From the NCBI GenBank assembly GCA_905221605.1, contig CAJNDS010002759.1:50926-114925 (forward strand): a stretch of DNA of 64,000 nucleotides, given 5' to 3'. The translations under genes and the position numbers were made by a program. The notes beneath the pieces are model-generated. The model saw only the letters and a program-made list of their open reading frames with translations, made no database searches and was not told the DNA's origin. Shown in pieces: positions 25,795 to 45,899 of this stretch. Origin of the DNA: Symbiodinium natans (taxonomy: Eukaryota; Sar; Dinophyceae; Suessiales; Symbiodiniaceae). Every line of letters starts with the position of its first letter. The first letter of the stretch is position 1.

Positions 25795-26335
25795 GGGGTT
25801 GGGGGGTCAGGAATTAAATAATTTAAATAATTTAAATACCCCAGGGGGGGCGTCCGGGCATTTAAATTATTTAAATTATTTAATTCCCCGGCTCGTACTT
25901 TAGTATTGGGGGGAGGCCCGTGCTCGTAATTCAGTATTGGGGGGAGGCCCGGGCTCGTAATTTAGTGTTGAGGGGGAGGCCCGGGCTCGTGATTTAGTAT
26001 CGGGGAATTGAAAAATTGATTTCATTTCAATGTCCAGGGGCCCGATTTGGCCAAATTTTGCCGGGCAGCCTCCGGGCAAAATTTGGCCAAATCGAGCCGC
26101 GCATTTCTCATGGCATACGAAGGGCAGCCCGATTTGGCCAAATTTTGCCCGGAGGCTGCCCGGCAAAATTTGGCCAAATCGAGCCGCGATAGTTTAAAAT
26201 AATCTCGGGCCTTCAGAAAGGCGCGGCTCGATTTGGCCAAATTTTGACCGGAGGCTGCCCGGCAAAATTTGGCCAAATCGGGCCCCTGGACATTGACATG
26301 AAATCAATCTTTCAATTCCCCGATACTAAATCGGG
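25795..26335. repeat. Palindrome cluster with long inverted-repeat arms
   Basis: Repeats 21079-21400 and then continues. Three GATTTGGCCAAATTTTGCC / GGCAAAATTTGGCCAAATC palindromes lie at about 26043-26096, 26129-26180 and 26227-26280. They sit inside a larger inverted repeat: the left arm (about 25987-26060, containing GTATCGGGGAATTG and TGTCCAGGGGCCCG) is mirrored by the right arm (about 26261-26333, containing CGGGCCCCTGGACA and CAATTCCCCGATAC). A structure like this could form a large hairpin, as in foldback elements. Confidence 0.85.
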
Positions 26336-28330
26336 GGGGGGCCAGGCCCGACCAGGCCCCCCCCCGGAATTAAATAATTTAAAAAATTTCAATCCGAAAG
26401 GGGTGTTCAGGATTTAAATTATTTAAATTATGCAATTCTGGGAGAGGGAGGGGGCCCGGTGGGCCGGGCCCGATTTAAACAATTCAAATATGAAGCTCCC
26501 GAATTAAATATTCATATTTAAATCGTGGCCTTCATATTTAAATTATTTAAATCGGGCCCGGGAATTAAATAATTTAAATAATTTAAATAATTTAAATAAT
26601 TTAAATAATTTAAATCCTGGAGGGGGGGGGGGCGGGCCTCCTCCCCCAGGAGGAATTAAATAATTTAAATATGAAGGCCTCGATTTAAAATATGAATATT
26701 TAATTCGGGGCCTTCATATTTAAATTATTTAATTCCTCCTGCAAAAGGAGGCCCGGCCCCCCCCCCCTCCCGGATTTAAATTATTTAAATTATTTAAAAT
26801 ATTTAAATTAATTAAATTATTTAATTCCCGGGCCCGATTTAAATAATTTAAATATGAAGGCCACGATTTAAATATGAATATTTAATTCGGGAGCTTCATA
26901 TTTAAATCATTTAAATCGGGCCCGGGAATTAAACAATTTAAATAATTTAAATAATTTAAATAATTTAAATAATTTAAATAATTTAAATAATTTAAATAAT
27001 TTAAATCCTGGAGGGGGGGGGGCGGGCCTCCTCCCGCAGGAGGAATTAAATAATTTAAATATGAAGGCCTCGATTTAAATATGAATATTTAATTCGGGGC
27101 CTTCATATTTAAATTATTTAATTCCTCCTGCGCAAGGAGGCCCGGCCCCCCCCCCCTCCCGGATTTAAATTATTTAAATTATTTAAATTATTTAATTAAA
27201 TTCCCGGGCCCGAATTAAATAATTTAAATATGAAGCTCCCGAATTAAATATTCATATTTAAACCGTGGCCTTCATATTTAAATTATTTAAATCGGGCCCG
27301 AATTTAAATAATTTAAATAATTTAAATCCTGGAGGGGGGGGGGGCCTTCCTCCCCCAGGAGGAATTAAATAATTTAAATATGAAGGCCCCGAATTAAATA
27401 TGAATATTTAATTCGGGGCCTTCATATTTAAATTATTTAATTCCTCCTGCGGAGGAGGCCCGCCCCCCCCCCCCCCCCCTCCAGGATTTAAATATTTAAA
27501 TTATTTAAATTATTTAAATTATTAAATAAAATATTAAAATTATTTAATTCCCGGGCCCGATTTAAATAATTTAAATATGAAGGCCACGATTTAAATATGA
27601 ATATTTAATTCGGGAGCTTCATATTTAAATTATTTAAATCGGGCCCGGGAATTAAATAATCTAAATAATTTAAATAATTTAAATAATTTAAATATTTTAA
27701 ATCTTGGAGGGGGGGGGGCCGGGCCTCCTCCCGCAGGAGGAATTAAATAATTTAAATATGAAGGCCCCGAATTAAATATTAATATTTAATTCGGGGCCTT
27801 CATATTTAAATTATTTAATTCTTCCTGCGGGAGGAGGCCCGCCCCCCCCCCCCCTCCAGGATTTAAATTATTTAAATTATTTAATTTCCCGGGCCCGAAT
27901 TAAATAATTTAAATATGAAGCTCCCGAATTAAATATTCATATTTAAATCGTGGCCTTCATATTTAAATTATTTAAATCGGGCCCGGGAATTAAATAATTT
28001 AAATAATTTAAATAATTTAAATAATTTAAATCCTGGAGGGGGCCCTCCTCCCGCAGGAAGAATTAAATAATTTAAATATGAAGGCCCCGAATTAAATATT
28101 AATATTTAATTCGGGGCCTTCATATTTAAATTATTTAATTCCTCCTGCGGGAGGAGGCCCGCCCCCCCCCCCTCCAGGATTTAAATTATTTAAATTATTT
28201 AAATTATTTAAATTATTTAAATTATTTAAATTATTTAACCCGGGCCCGAATTAAATAATTTAAATATGAAGCTCCAGAATTAAATATTCATATTTAAATC
28301 GGGGCCTTCATATTTAATTCAGGCCTGGGA
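26336..28330. repeat. AT-rich palindromic array of alternately inverted modules
   Basis: The stretch is built from two kinds of module. One contains ATATGAAGCTCCCGAATTAA..CGTGGCCTTCATAT. The other is a palindrome with a G or C run, CCTCCTCCCGCAGGAGG and ATATGAAGGCC..GGCCTTCATAT. They are joined by AATTTAAATAATTTAAAT spacers. The first module appears near 26490, 27227, 27915 and 28265 in one orientation, and near 26847 and 27570 in the other. Spacing is roughly 330-380 nt. There is no coding capacity. Confidence 0.85.
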
Positions 28331-28339
28331 CCCCCCCTA

Positions 28340-28446
28340 GGACCTAAAAAAGGGTCTATTTGGAAGTTGGCTCTTGTAAATAAGTATACGTTTTGGGGCC
28401 TTTTTTCCTCTTGTGAACACGAGTGCCAGCTTCCAAATAAACCCTA
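28340..28446. repeat. Short hairpin element at right edge of repeat domain
   Basis: AGGGTCTATTTGGAAGTTGG (from about 28350) is mirrored by the inverted sequence CCAGCTTCCAAATAAACCCT ending at 28444, with a loop of about 55 nt. The right arm is also the inverse of TAGGGTTTATTTGGAAGCTG at 16781-16800, the left edge of the repeat domain. A poly-G run follows directly. Confidence 0.7.
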
Positions 28447-28489
28447 GCTGCACACGGGGGGGGGGGGGGGGCGATCCATACGACGTTGT

Positions 28490-28930
28490 AAAGAGTGAAT
28501 TGGGTTTGCAATCATTATACAAAGCATTGTGTTTGCAAAAGGGGGAGTGGCGGCATTCTCAAGACGATCATGCCATGAAGACATTGCACTAAGAACGTAC
28601 GAACCCCATTGGGTTTGCAATGGTGGGGGCTGCGCCTGCCCCCCCCCCCAACCCCCCCAACCCCCTTTCCCCAACCCCCTTTGTAGGTATGCACAAGCTT
28701 GCAAATTCTATCTACACACATATTTGTATATTATATATTATTATCATATTCACATATGTACTTATGTTGCCTCGTGCAAACTCGCTTTGTAAACAAGTTC
28801 GTCATGCAAAGTGGTTGCGCGAGCATTGTTTGCAAATGGGGTGTGCTGTCCCCCCCCCCCCCAATCCCCTTTTAACCTGTCATGCGAAAATTCTATTTGC
28901 AAACGGGTGTTCTGTTTGCCTGCACATGTA
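28490..28930. repeat. Dispersed TTTGCAAA / poly-C repeat, copies 2-4
   Basis: GCATTGTGTTTGCAAAAGGGGG (28523), GGGTTTGCAATGGTGGGGGC (28611) and GCATTGTTTGCAAATGGGG (28825) are spaced along the stretch, the last two followed by long C runs. It also contains GCAAACTCGCTTTGTAAAC, matching 12415. The order of motifs is the same as at 12410-12700. Confidence 0.5.
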
Positions 28931-31270
28931 GAGGAATTTGAGTACATTCATCCTCGACAGGCATGGAAAATAGAGGTTTTCCTGGTGCACAGAGGTTTTC
29001 CTCTTCAAATATAGAGAAAATAGATCTAGAATACAATTAGTAGACTGTAGAGAGATGTTTTGCAGTGAAAATTATAGATAAGATAGATGTGGTCCTAGTA
29101 AAGTATAGAGAGCAATTGAGGTTTTCCCATCAGAGTGTAGAGAGAACCTCATGAAATACAGCTTTCCCGGTAAAACCCAGAGACACGGGACCAAGGAAAA
29201 AAGGAGCCAAAGCACCGTCTCCACCCACTTTTTCGAAGTCAGCGCAGTGGGATTCGCACACGTGTCCTGAGGCCTTTGCCACAAGATTTACCATCCTGGC
29301 TGCTGAAGTCGGTCCAGGCGCAATTGTCTTGCACGAGCCACCGCTGTGTTTGCAAAGGTTCAGTGGGAGCTTGGCCTGGGGTTGTACCATTCGTTCCCGG
29401 GAATAGGATGGCGTGTCGTAGGCTCTATATGCTGGTCCACAGGTGTCTTGGCCGTAGATGTTCGATCAACATTGCTAGATGATTGCTGCTGTGATGCGTT
29501 GTGTACTGTCGTACTATCGGATTCTGGACTTCTGTTGTCAACAATGTCGGTCGAGATGCCTGAGCTACCCATACTAGTGACCGGAAATATCTTGCGCGGA
29601 CTCCTTCGCCGTGTCAGGAGAAATCAACATTTGGTGGTATAGGATTGAAGTTTGAGAACATCATCGAAAGGCGTCCATTGTAGCTGCATCCTCGAGGGCA
29701 CATCTGCAGAAAGCCTACACAAATCTGGCATGCATCACTAGATACCACAGCTTGGAAGATGGCAGTGTTGGGCTGAGGCTTTTTTTGATCGCTGCTTCTT
29801 AGGGCTCTCTTTGACACCATGGACGGTTGCGCGTCTGTCTGCACTGGACCGTCCGCGAATTCGCCGGCGGGGACGGAGATCAAGCTGGACCAGATGCCAT
29901 ACACGGAGGAGGCCGGATCAGGGCAGACTGTGCAACTTCGGCAGGCTTAGCAGCTTAATCACAGACATAGCGTGACATGCCGGAGCTCTAAGGCTGGCTT
30001 AGGAGGCTTGTTTCGCGAGAGCACATGCGTTTCTCCACATCGTGCAGCAAACCCTAGTCAACAAATCTTCCGAGGAACCGGAGTTGAAGAAAGAGCTCGA
30101 GTCCTTGTCCACGTCGGTTGCTAAGCCCCAGGAGCGAGAACAGCATGCCCTGAGATCTCAAGGTGTTCTTTCTTTGAGAACTTAGCGAGTTCTGGGTGGT
30201 GTTGATTTCTCGTAACAGAGATATCGTTACAGAGGCACCTTCCCGTCTCCAGCTACAGCTTTTCAAGTGCTTCACCTGAGGCCCATCCAAGAACCCAATT
30301 GGCCCCGTCTTCTGTGCTTGCCTGCGGCGGAGGAGATGCTAGCCAGCTTGAAGTTGCAGCACGCCGCGATCCATGCAACCATGCTGGACATGGAGGAGCA
30401 TACAGAGACAGAGACGGCAGAGAGGGAGGGAGGGAGAGAGAGAGACTGAGACTGACTGAGAGAGCGGGAAGCGAGAGTGAGAGCGAGAAGCGAGAGTGAG
30501 AAGCTTCCTGGTGCTGGACGCAACCCAGTGCAGCTCGATGTATGGGGGACCCTGAAATCCAAGTCGACGAGGAGTCAAACTTTGAGACGCTCTGTGCCAC
30601 AAACCGGGGGGCTCAACAGGCCACTGTGGCCGGGGGCCCCCATGAAAATTCCTTTTCGTTGTCAGTCTCCCACAGACAAGTGCTCGCGGGGGGGGGGGAG
30701 GGGTAGTCAAAGACAGAAAGAAAGAGAAGGGAAGAGAGACAGAGAGACAGAGAGAGGGAGAGAGAGAGCGACAACAGACTCAGCAACCTTGGGTCCCAAC
30801 CTCTCTTGCAAGGGAAGAAGCAGAGGGATCGGAGCTTTCGGTCGAGGTACGTGTGCAGGAAGGAAGAGAACTCGGAGCCCAGTTTTGTGTTGAGTTTCGG
30901 GGACCTTTTCACTGCTCTTCAAGGCTCTTCGCCACGAGAGGGTCAGTTTGGCCAGGTGCACGCCAATACTGGTTACTGGTGGTGATTTGACACAGCGTGT
31001 TTCAAAAAGATGTGTCGCTGGGTGCCTGCTCGTTGCACGCAGGGGCCCACAGTTCTTGATGTCCCATCTACGAGAAAGAAGCAAAGAAAGGAAGTGGGGG
31101 CCGGTGCGATGTTTCATGGGCAGAGGGAGCGACGTTGAGCGATGGAATGAGGAACTGCGGGATGGAGATCTCAAAAAGAGATGGGATCTAAATTCAAACT
31201 TCACCTCTTGGGTTTCATCGGCTTCGTGCTTCATGCTTGGGTCTCTGAGGAGCTTCTCTCCACTTCGCAG
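28931..31270. other. Stretch with only weak coding signals
   Basis: Contains GA simple repeats (30412-30485, 30714-30772) and a poly-G run (30690). A possible exon at 30300-30410 reads AAEEMLASLKLQHAAIHATM, with coiled-coil-like composition, but runs into the GA repeat. The minus-strand frame 29360-29572 is rich in S, T, P, N and Q and could be an exon or a decayed retroelement. I cannot name a gene here. Confidence 0.3.
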
Positions 31271-31369
31271 ACGCAGCTCACGCAGCTGGCTGCCAAGGTG
31301 GAGCAGGCCACAATTGCGGCAGGGCTGGGTGAAACGGATGTCTGGGGAGAGGAGGACTTTGTGACAATG
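31271..31369 (+). CDS. Candidate exon, unrecognised protein
   Basis: An acceptor (TTCGCAG) opens a 99-nt frame reading TQLTQLAAKVEQATIAAGLG and ETDVWGEEDFVTM, closed by a GT donor followed at once by a stop. The composition is that of a real, partly helical protein. It may belong with the possible exon near 30300-30410. I do not recognise the family. Confidence 0.35.
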
Positions 31370-31837
31370 GTGTGAGGGCTTACTCGGGTCTTTGCATCGA
31401 ACCAGCGACATTGAGCTTTTGGGCTCAGCCAAAGGAACCACGAGTTCTCTGGAAGGAAGCTACGTAGCCTGCGTAGTCTGTTGTTGGCATAAGTCGCCCA
31501 AGCCTGGTGTCTTATCTGTGGGGACGTTGAAAAAACTTCCACCGTTCAACCCTTGCGGCAGGGTTGGGTGGGAAAGGAGGTGGAGGGCTCTTGGGCTTTG
31601 GGATTTTGATGGATTTGGGGGCTTGAAAGGGGTCTGCAGCGTGCTTGATGTAAGCTTCCAGTGCAGGATATCAGGCGTCGGCCAGGAACATCCATGATGA
31701 GCCCATAGGCCATAGGGCCCAGAGAAGTTTCAGAGTTGAGCAGCCAGGGCATGAGAAACTTTGCCAAGCAAAACCACAGCAAAAACTCCTTTCCATTGTT
31801 CGAGGGCACCCATTCCTCATCTAAGTAATTAAGGGGA

Positions 31838-32539
31838 ATGGGTCCCCCAAGCAGCGCACTTCCTCGAGTTGTGGCCATGGTAGCGGCTGCACATGCGGCG
31901 CAGCTGGATTCCGAGTGCTTCCAGAGCGCCTCAAAAGCTATTCGCCAGACCCCGGACATGTCTGAGGATTTCATGACAACGACGCACCTCTTCAAGGCTC
32001 ATTTGGCAGAGTTCTTTTGCTCCACCTCAGACCGGGGAACAGTTCTGGAGCTGGGGGTTCACGAAGGTTTCACGACTCGCCTGCTTGCCTCAATCTTCCA
32101 GCGGGTGCTGGCTGTGGACTATAATGAGACGGCCCTTGAGCTGGCAGCATCCATGGATGTCAACCTGGTCAATGTGGTTTTTTTAATGTTTGATCTGACT
32201 TTACCCGGCTGGGCGTCCATGATCCGGAAGAATCGCGTGGACGCGGTCGTCGTCGATGCGGGGCACGCCTTCGAAAATGTTGTGGAGGATGCGCTCCAAA
32301 CTCTGCGGAATTTCCCCAGCGTGAAGCATGTGGTCTTCGACGACTACTACCTGCCGCTCGTTCAAGCAGGGGTTCGCCACTTGGTATCCATGGGCACCAT
32401 CGCTGACTGTGTAGGGATTGGCTACGGTTTTGATGGATCTCCTTGGCACCACCCGCATCATGCATGGCGTGACACATGGAAGCGCGGCATTGGGAGCCCA
32501 GAGGGTCTAATTTGCATTGCAGGTCCCGGCCGGTCCTAG
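31838..32539 (+). CDS. Class I SAM-dependent methyltransferase-like protein
   Basis: A 233-residue open frame. A Rossmann-type methyltransferase core is visible: motif I VLELGVHEGFTTRLL (residues 69-83), the following acidic residue in VLAVDYNETALELA (D94), then VDAVVVDAGHAFENV (residues 134-148) and VVFDDYYLP (residues 165-173). This pattern fits the methyltransferase 24 type, in which SAM binds at motif I; the substrate cannot be told from sequence. The start at 31838 is the first ATG; M14 (31877) is an alternative, and an upstream exon is possible. The last codons (ATTGCAG then GTCCCGG) could be a donor, so the C-terminus may be spliced. It is unusual here for coding so much in one exon, which suggests a retroposed or recently acquired gene. 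Confidence 0.7.
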   Translation: MGPPSSALPRVVAMVAAAHAAQLDSECFQSASKAIRQTPDMSEDFMTTTHLFKAHLAEFFCSTSDRGTVLELGVHEGFTTRLLASIFQRVLAVDYNETALELAASMDVNLVNVVFLMFDLTLPGWASMIRKNRVDAVVVDAGHAFENVVEDALQTLRNFPSVKHVVFDDYYLPLVQAGVRHLVSMGTIADCVGIGYGFDGSPWHHPHHAWRDTWKRGIGSPEGLICIAGPGRS

Positions 32540-34480
32540 AAACAGCCTGACCCACTGCGGAAAAGTCGACATCAGCAAGCGTGACCAAACTCGAACACCT
32601 CCCAAGCCATGGCAACGCAATGAGAAAGATGGTGATCGTACCACTCCATGGAATGGAAAACGGTGCCTGCAGGAGTCGAGGGTTCTCTTGCTCTTCTCGT
32701 TGTAGCGGTGGGTGCAGGCTCCTACACCCTTGGCTTGCAAGACCATGTCCGAAGCTTCTCCATCTAATTCTGGCGGACGTGGCAGAACTAATGCATCAAA
32801 AGCTTGCGCCGTCATGGTTTTGTTGCACGTGCTCCGGAAGAAACCACATCCGTAGTCCGGACAAGTCTTGCAGGTGCAGAAGAAGAAGCAGTGCCGGGAT
32901 CAACAGGTTACCAGCATCCGGAGACTTGTGCAGCACATGCACCAGGGCTTATCTCGCGCAGTCGCCCATTATCTTTCCACCCGTGGCGAAAGTTGTCCTC
33001 ACCCCTTTTCCCCCCCGCCCCGACCGCTACTTGCCACGAGGGTATGGTTTTGGGTTTTTCATTTCTTTCAAAGGTTTAGGAAATGTAGAGGGGTTGGACG
33101 ACTTAGCTGCACTGTATCTCATAGGCCGAACTGGTGGCTTCTCCAAGTTCTGATGGGCTAAACCTAGGACCCGTAAAGAGACCACAATGGAGAACTGACT
33201 AGCTCTGCAAGTTCCTAGCACAAACAGCTCAAACAACGAGGAAGTTCAGTGAGAATCCCAACCACCGAAACATCCCAAAACCTTCAACTCAACACAAGAG
33301 AATCCTGTAAACATGCTGAAGCGTATCGCGAAAGTCCAAGTCTCCAAGCCATGACCCAAACAGCAATCGGCCCAGGGTCGGAGAGGAAATCACCGAGATT
33401 TCCGAGTCAAAGGCAGGTCAGGCTGTGACTGATGAGGTCAAGGTGCCCCGGGAAGGGAGCTGAAGGATCGAAACTCGAGCGTTTCTGTGTGCTGGCTTGC
33501 TACGCCTGATCTCGGGGTATATAACGGTTTGTACCTTCTCTGTTGGCTGCAGAGTCCCATGCCTCGCAAGCAGGCAGTGCGCGCCACGTTTCGTGGGTTT
33601 TTGCTTGGTTGGAAGACAGGAGGTTTGAATAAGCAAGGCGATGCCACGGAGGCTACTTTCCCAAGGTTGAGGGCAGGAGTGAAAGAGGAAAGAAAGGAAG
33701 GTCTAAGGATCTGCGGTCCGGAAGTTCAGGGCATCGCATTCCGGGACCCAGAAACGCACCCATTTCTGCACCTCTGACGCCAAGCTCTTTGAGAACTTGA
33801 AGCCATGCCCCAACTTGGCAGGTCCACCCAACCACATCCGACGCCGTGAAGGCCAGGGCTGTCACATGTCTTGGAGGGGGGCCTGGGAGGTTCCAGATGG
33901 TTCCGGGTCGGGGAAGGTTTCGGATGTCTGTGTGGCCGCTGACGGCTCCTCTTGTGCGGAGGTGCAAGGGCGAAGCTGCCTGGTCTTCTGCATTTGTTAA
34001 GGGGCCTCGTTGAACCTCGTTACCCGCTTGTTTGGGGCAATGTGACGCTTGTGAACCTTCCACGTTTGATGCCTGAAGTCTTTGTGCAGTAGTTGCAGTT
34101 GCCTGGTCTCGTGCTGAACATGGCTGGGATGGGGTGGGGAGGCCTGGGACTTAGCAGAGGCATGCTTCTTGCGTGAGGCCCCGCTGAATGCTGCATCAGA
34201 GAGTCCCGAAAACGGTGCAGAGGCTTTAGTGTTGGGACGGTGTGGGGTGCAACTCAGGAGTCCCAGCCGCGTGCGGGTGTGAGAGTCGAAGCCCTTCAAG
34301 TGGGATACCAGCCTCCCTCCACCGCCCCCCAGTGACCAGAACCAGGAGTTCGGAGGAGTGTGGTCCCATGGCAGACCTGATCTGGTGTTTCCTATGTCGC
34401 TGTTTCGTATGCTCTACGTCAGTGGAGGGCGGCAGATGGTAGCAGGCTGAGCCCGGGCAGTTCATTGATTTGTACTGCAA
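32540..34480. other. Unannotated stretch between methyltransferase and channel A
   Basis: Some open frames (32804-33079, 33487-33777) have moderately coding-like composition but no recognisable motifs. A short frame at 32651-32770 carries a hydrophobic segment (SLALLVVAVGAGSYTLGL). I see nothing further that I can support. Confidence 0.35.
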
Positions 34481-34497
34481 ACCCTTCAAATGTGCAG

Positions 34498-34563
34498 CTC
34501 TACGCAGCCCAACAGGCCATCCTCCAGCGGTCAGAGTCTGACATCCAGCCCACCAACAAGAGC
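34498..34563 (+). CDS. Candidate exon upstream of channel A
   Basis: After a possible acceptor (AAATGTGCAG) the frame reads LYAAQQAILQRSESDIQPTN, continuing K S R A A. Composition and position fit a cytoplasmic N-terminal exon of channel A, but there is no sequence match to the N-terminal exons of B and C, so the assignment is tentative. Confidence 0.25.
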
Positions 34564-35092
34564 CGGGCGGCATTGGACAGTGATAGGGGCATTGGACAGT
34601 GATCATGCCTTGGCTATCCGGGGCTTTGGGGTGAGACGGCATTTCAAAGGAGGAGCCGCCTTCAATCCAGAGATGTCCGAAGGCTTTCTTTGCTCAAGTC
34701 GGCCTTGTCTAAGGAGCAACTCTATCCTGCAGAAGGTGCGGGAAACACAGAAGTTCCCAAGCAGCAATCTCGGCTTTACGGCTGTTTGTTCTCGCCAGGC
34801 TTTGCGCGACTCGAAGTTACGTAATTTGGTGCGGAAGGAGGGCCGGGAAGGAGCATGCGACAGAATCTGGGAAAGAAAGCCGGCTTCTGCACTCTGCACA
34901 TCAAGCTTTGGTAGGGAGTAGGGAGCTTTAGTTACATGAGTGTGGTATACGAGATGGAGAGTCAAATCTAAAGCCTGCAGCCCAGTCCAGCTATGCCATG
35001 CGGGTCCAACAAACAAATGCTCGGCATGTACCCAGCTCGTTCGCTCAAGTTCTGGGCTTTCTGGAACCTTATACATCCGAAAACCGAATTGA

Positions 35093-35407
35093 GTGAGCGA
35101 CTTTGTGGGGTGGATGTGCAGTTTTGGGCTGTTTGCTTCCATTCTCTGCTGGGAAAGAACTGCCTGCGCCGTTGCTGCAGCTGCTGGCCCCGCCGCCACT
35201 GCTGCTGCTGCTGCTTCCTCTGCTCCCGAAAGCCGTGTGCATGCTTCTGTCACTGCCCTGCATGCTGCTGTCAACCTCGTGGTGGATCCAAGCTCGCAAC
35301 TGCGGGCATCTTGGTCAGTAGCCTTTGCCTGGCTTGCTCTGGCCTTTGTGATCTCAGCTCTTTTGGCAAATTCGCTCTGCTGCTCCGGATGCAACAAGAA
35401 CGGCTAA
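35093..35407 (+). CDS. Small alanine-rich membrane ORF
   Basis: A 104-residue frame with an alanine-rich stretch (residues 25-45), a coding-like middle (SRVHASVTALHAAVNLVVDP) and a hydrophobic segment at residues 73-93 (WSVAFAWLALAFVISALL), ending CCSGCNKNG. It could be a small membrane protein or the last exon of a larger one. I do not recognise it. It lies 480 nt upstream of the first transmembrane exon of channel A. Confidence 0.3.
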   Translation: MSDFVGWMCSFGLFASILCWERTACAVAAAAGPAATAAAAASSAPESRVHASVTALHAAVNLVVDPSSQLRASWSVAFAWLALAFVISALLANSLCCSGCNKNG

Positions 35408-35887
35408 GAACATCCCAGAATCCAGAACTTCTGAGACCGAAGACCCCCTCGAGGCCCGCGCAGAAAGCCTTGCCACCGATTGCTGATGGCTTCTGGCCAT
35501 TTCTCACCGTTCTGTGCAAGAGGCCTTACCTGCAGGGGAGGCTATGGCTCTAGGGGGTGCCTTGATCCTGTCAAACATGCCTTATTCAGCTTGCCCACCT
35601 TGTTAGTGACTGCTCGTGCTATTGATGCTAGTGGGCGCTCAGATTGCCTAACCGAACCAGTCAAGACACGAGCACCCTAGTAATCATGCAGGTGTCCTCC
35701 TTTGTAGTCGTAGTTGTCCACTCGTGGTTCATTTTTTATCTTAATACATAATACAGGTCTTCTCCAGTTGGGCTTTTGGAGTCATGAGTCGTGATGCGTC
35801 TTCCTGCGCTGTGCTCCTTGGGTGGCTTGAGCGTAGCTTATTGAAGCCTTTAGGTCTCATGGCTTTCGGCTCGTGAAACCCTCGCAG

Positions 35888-45895
<10,008 letters not shown>

Positions 45896-45899
45896 GTGT

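Noticed and set aside
19642-25903. Overlapping 76-84 codon frames in the 88-bp arrays as repeat proteins
   Set aside because: The frames occur on both strands and restart every 88 nt. They are produced by the satellite period (three units make 264 nt).
29360-29904. Minus-strand S/T/P/N-rich frames as part of a retrotransposon polyprotein
   Set aside because: The composition is suggestive, but no reverse transcriptase, integrase, protease or zinc-knuckle motif is visible in this stretch.
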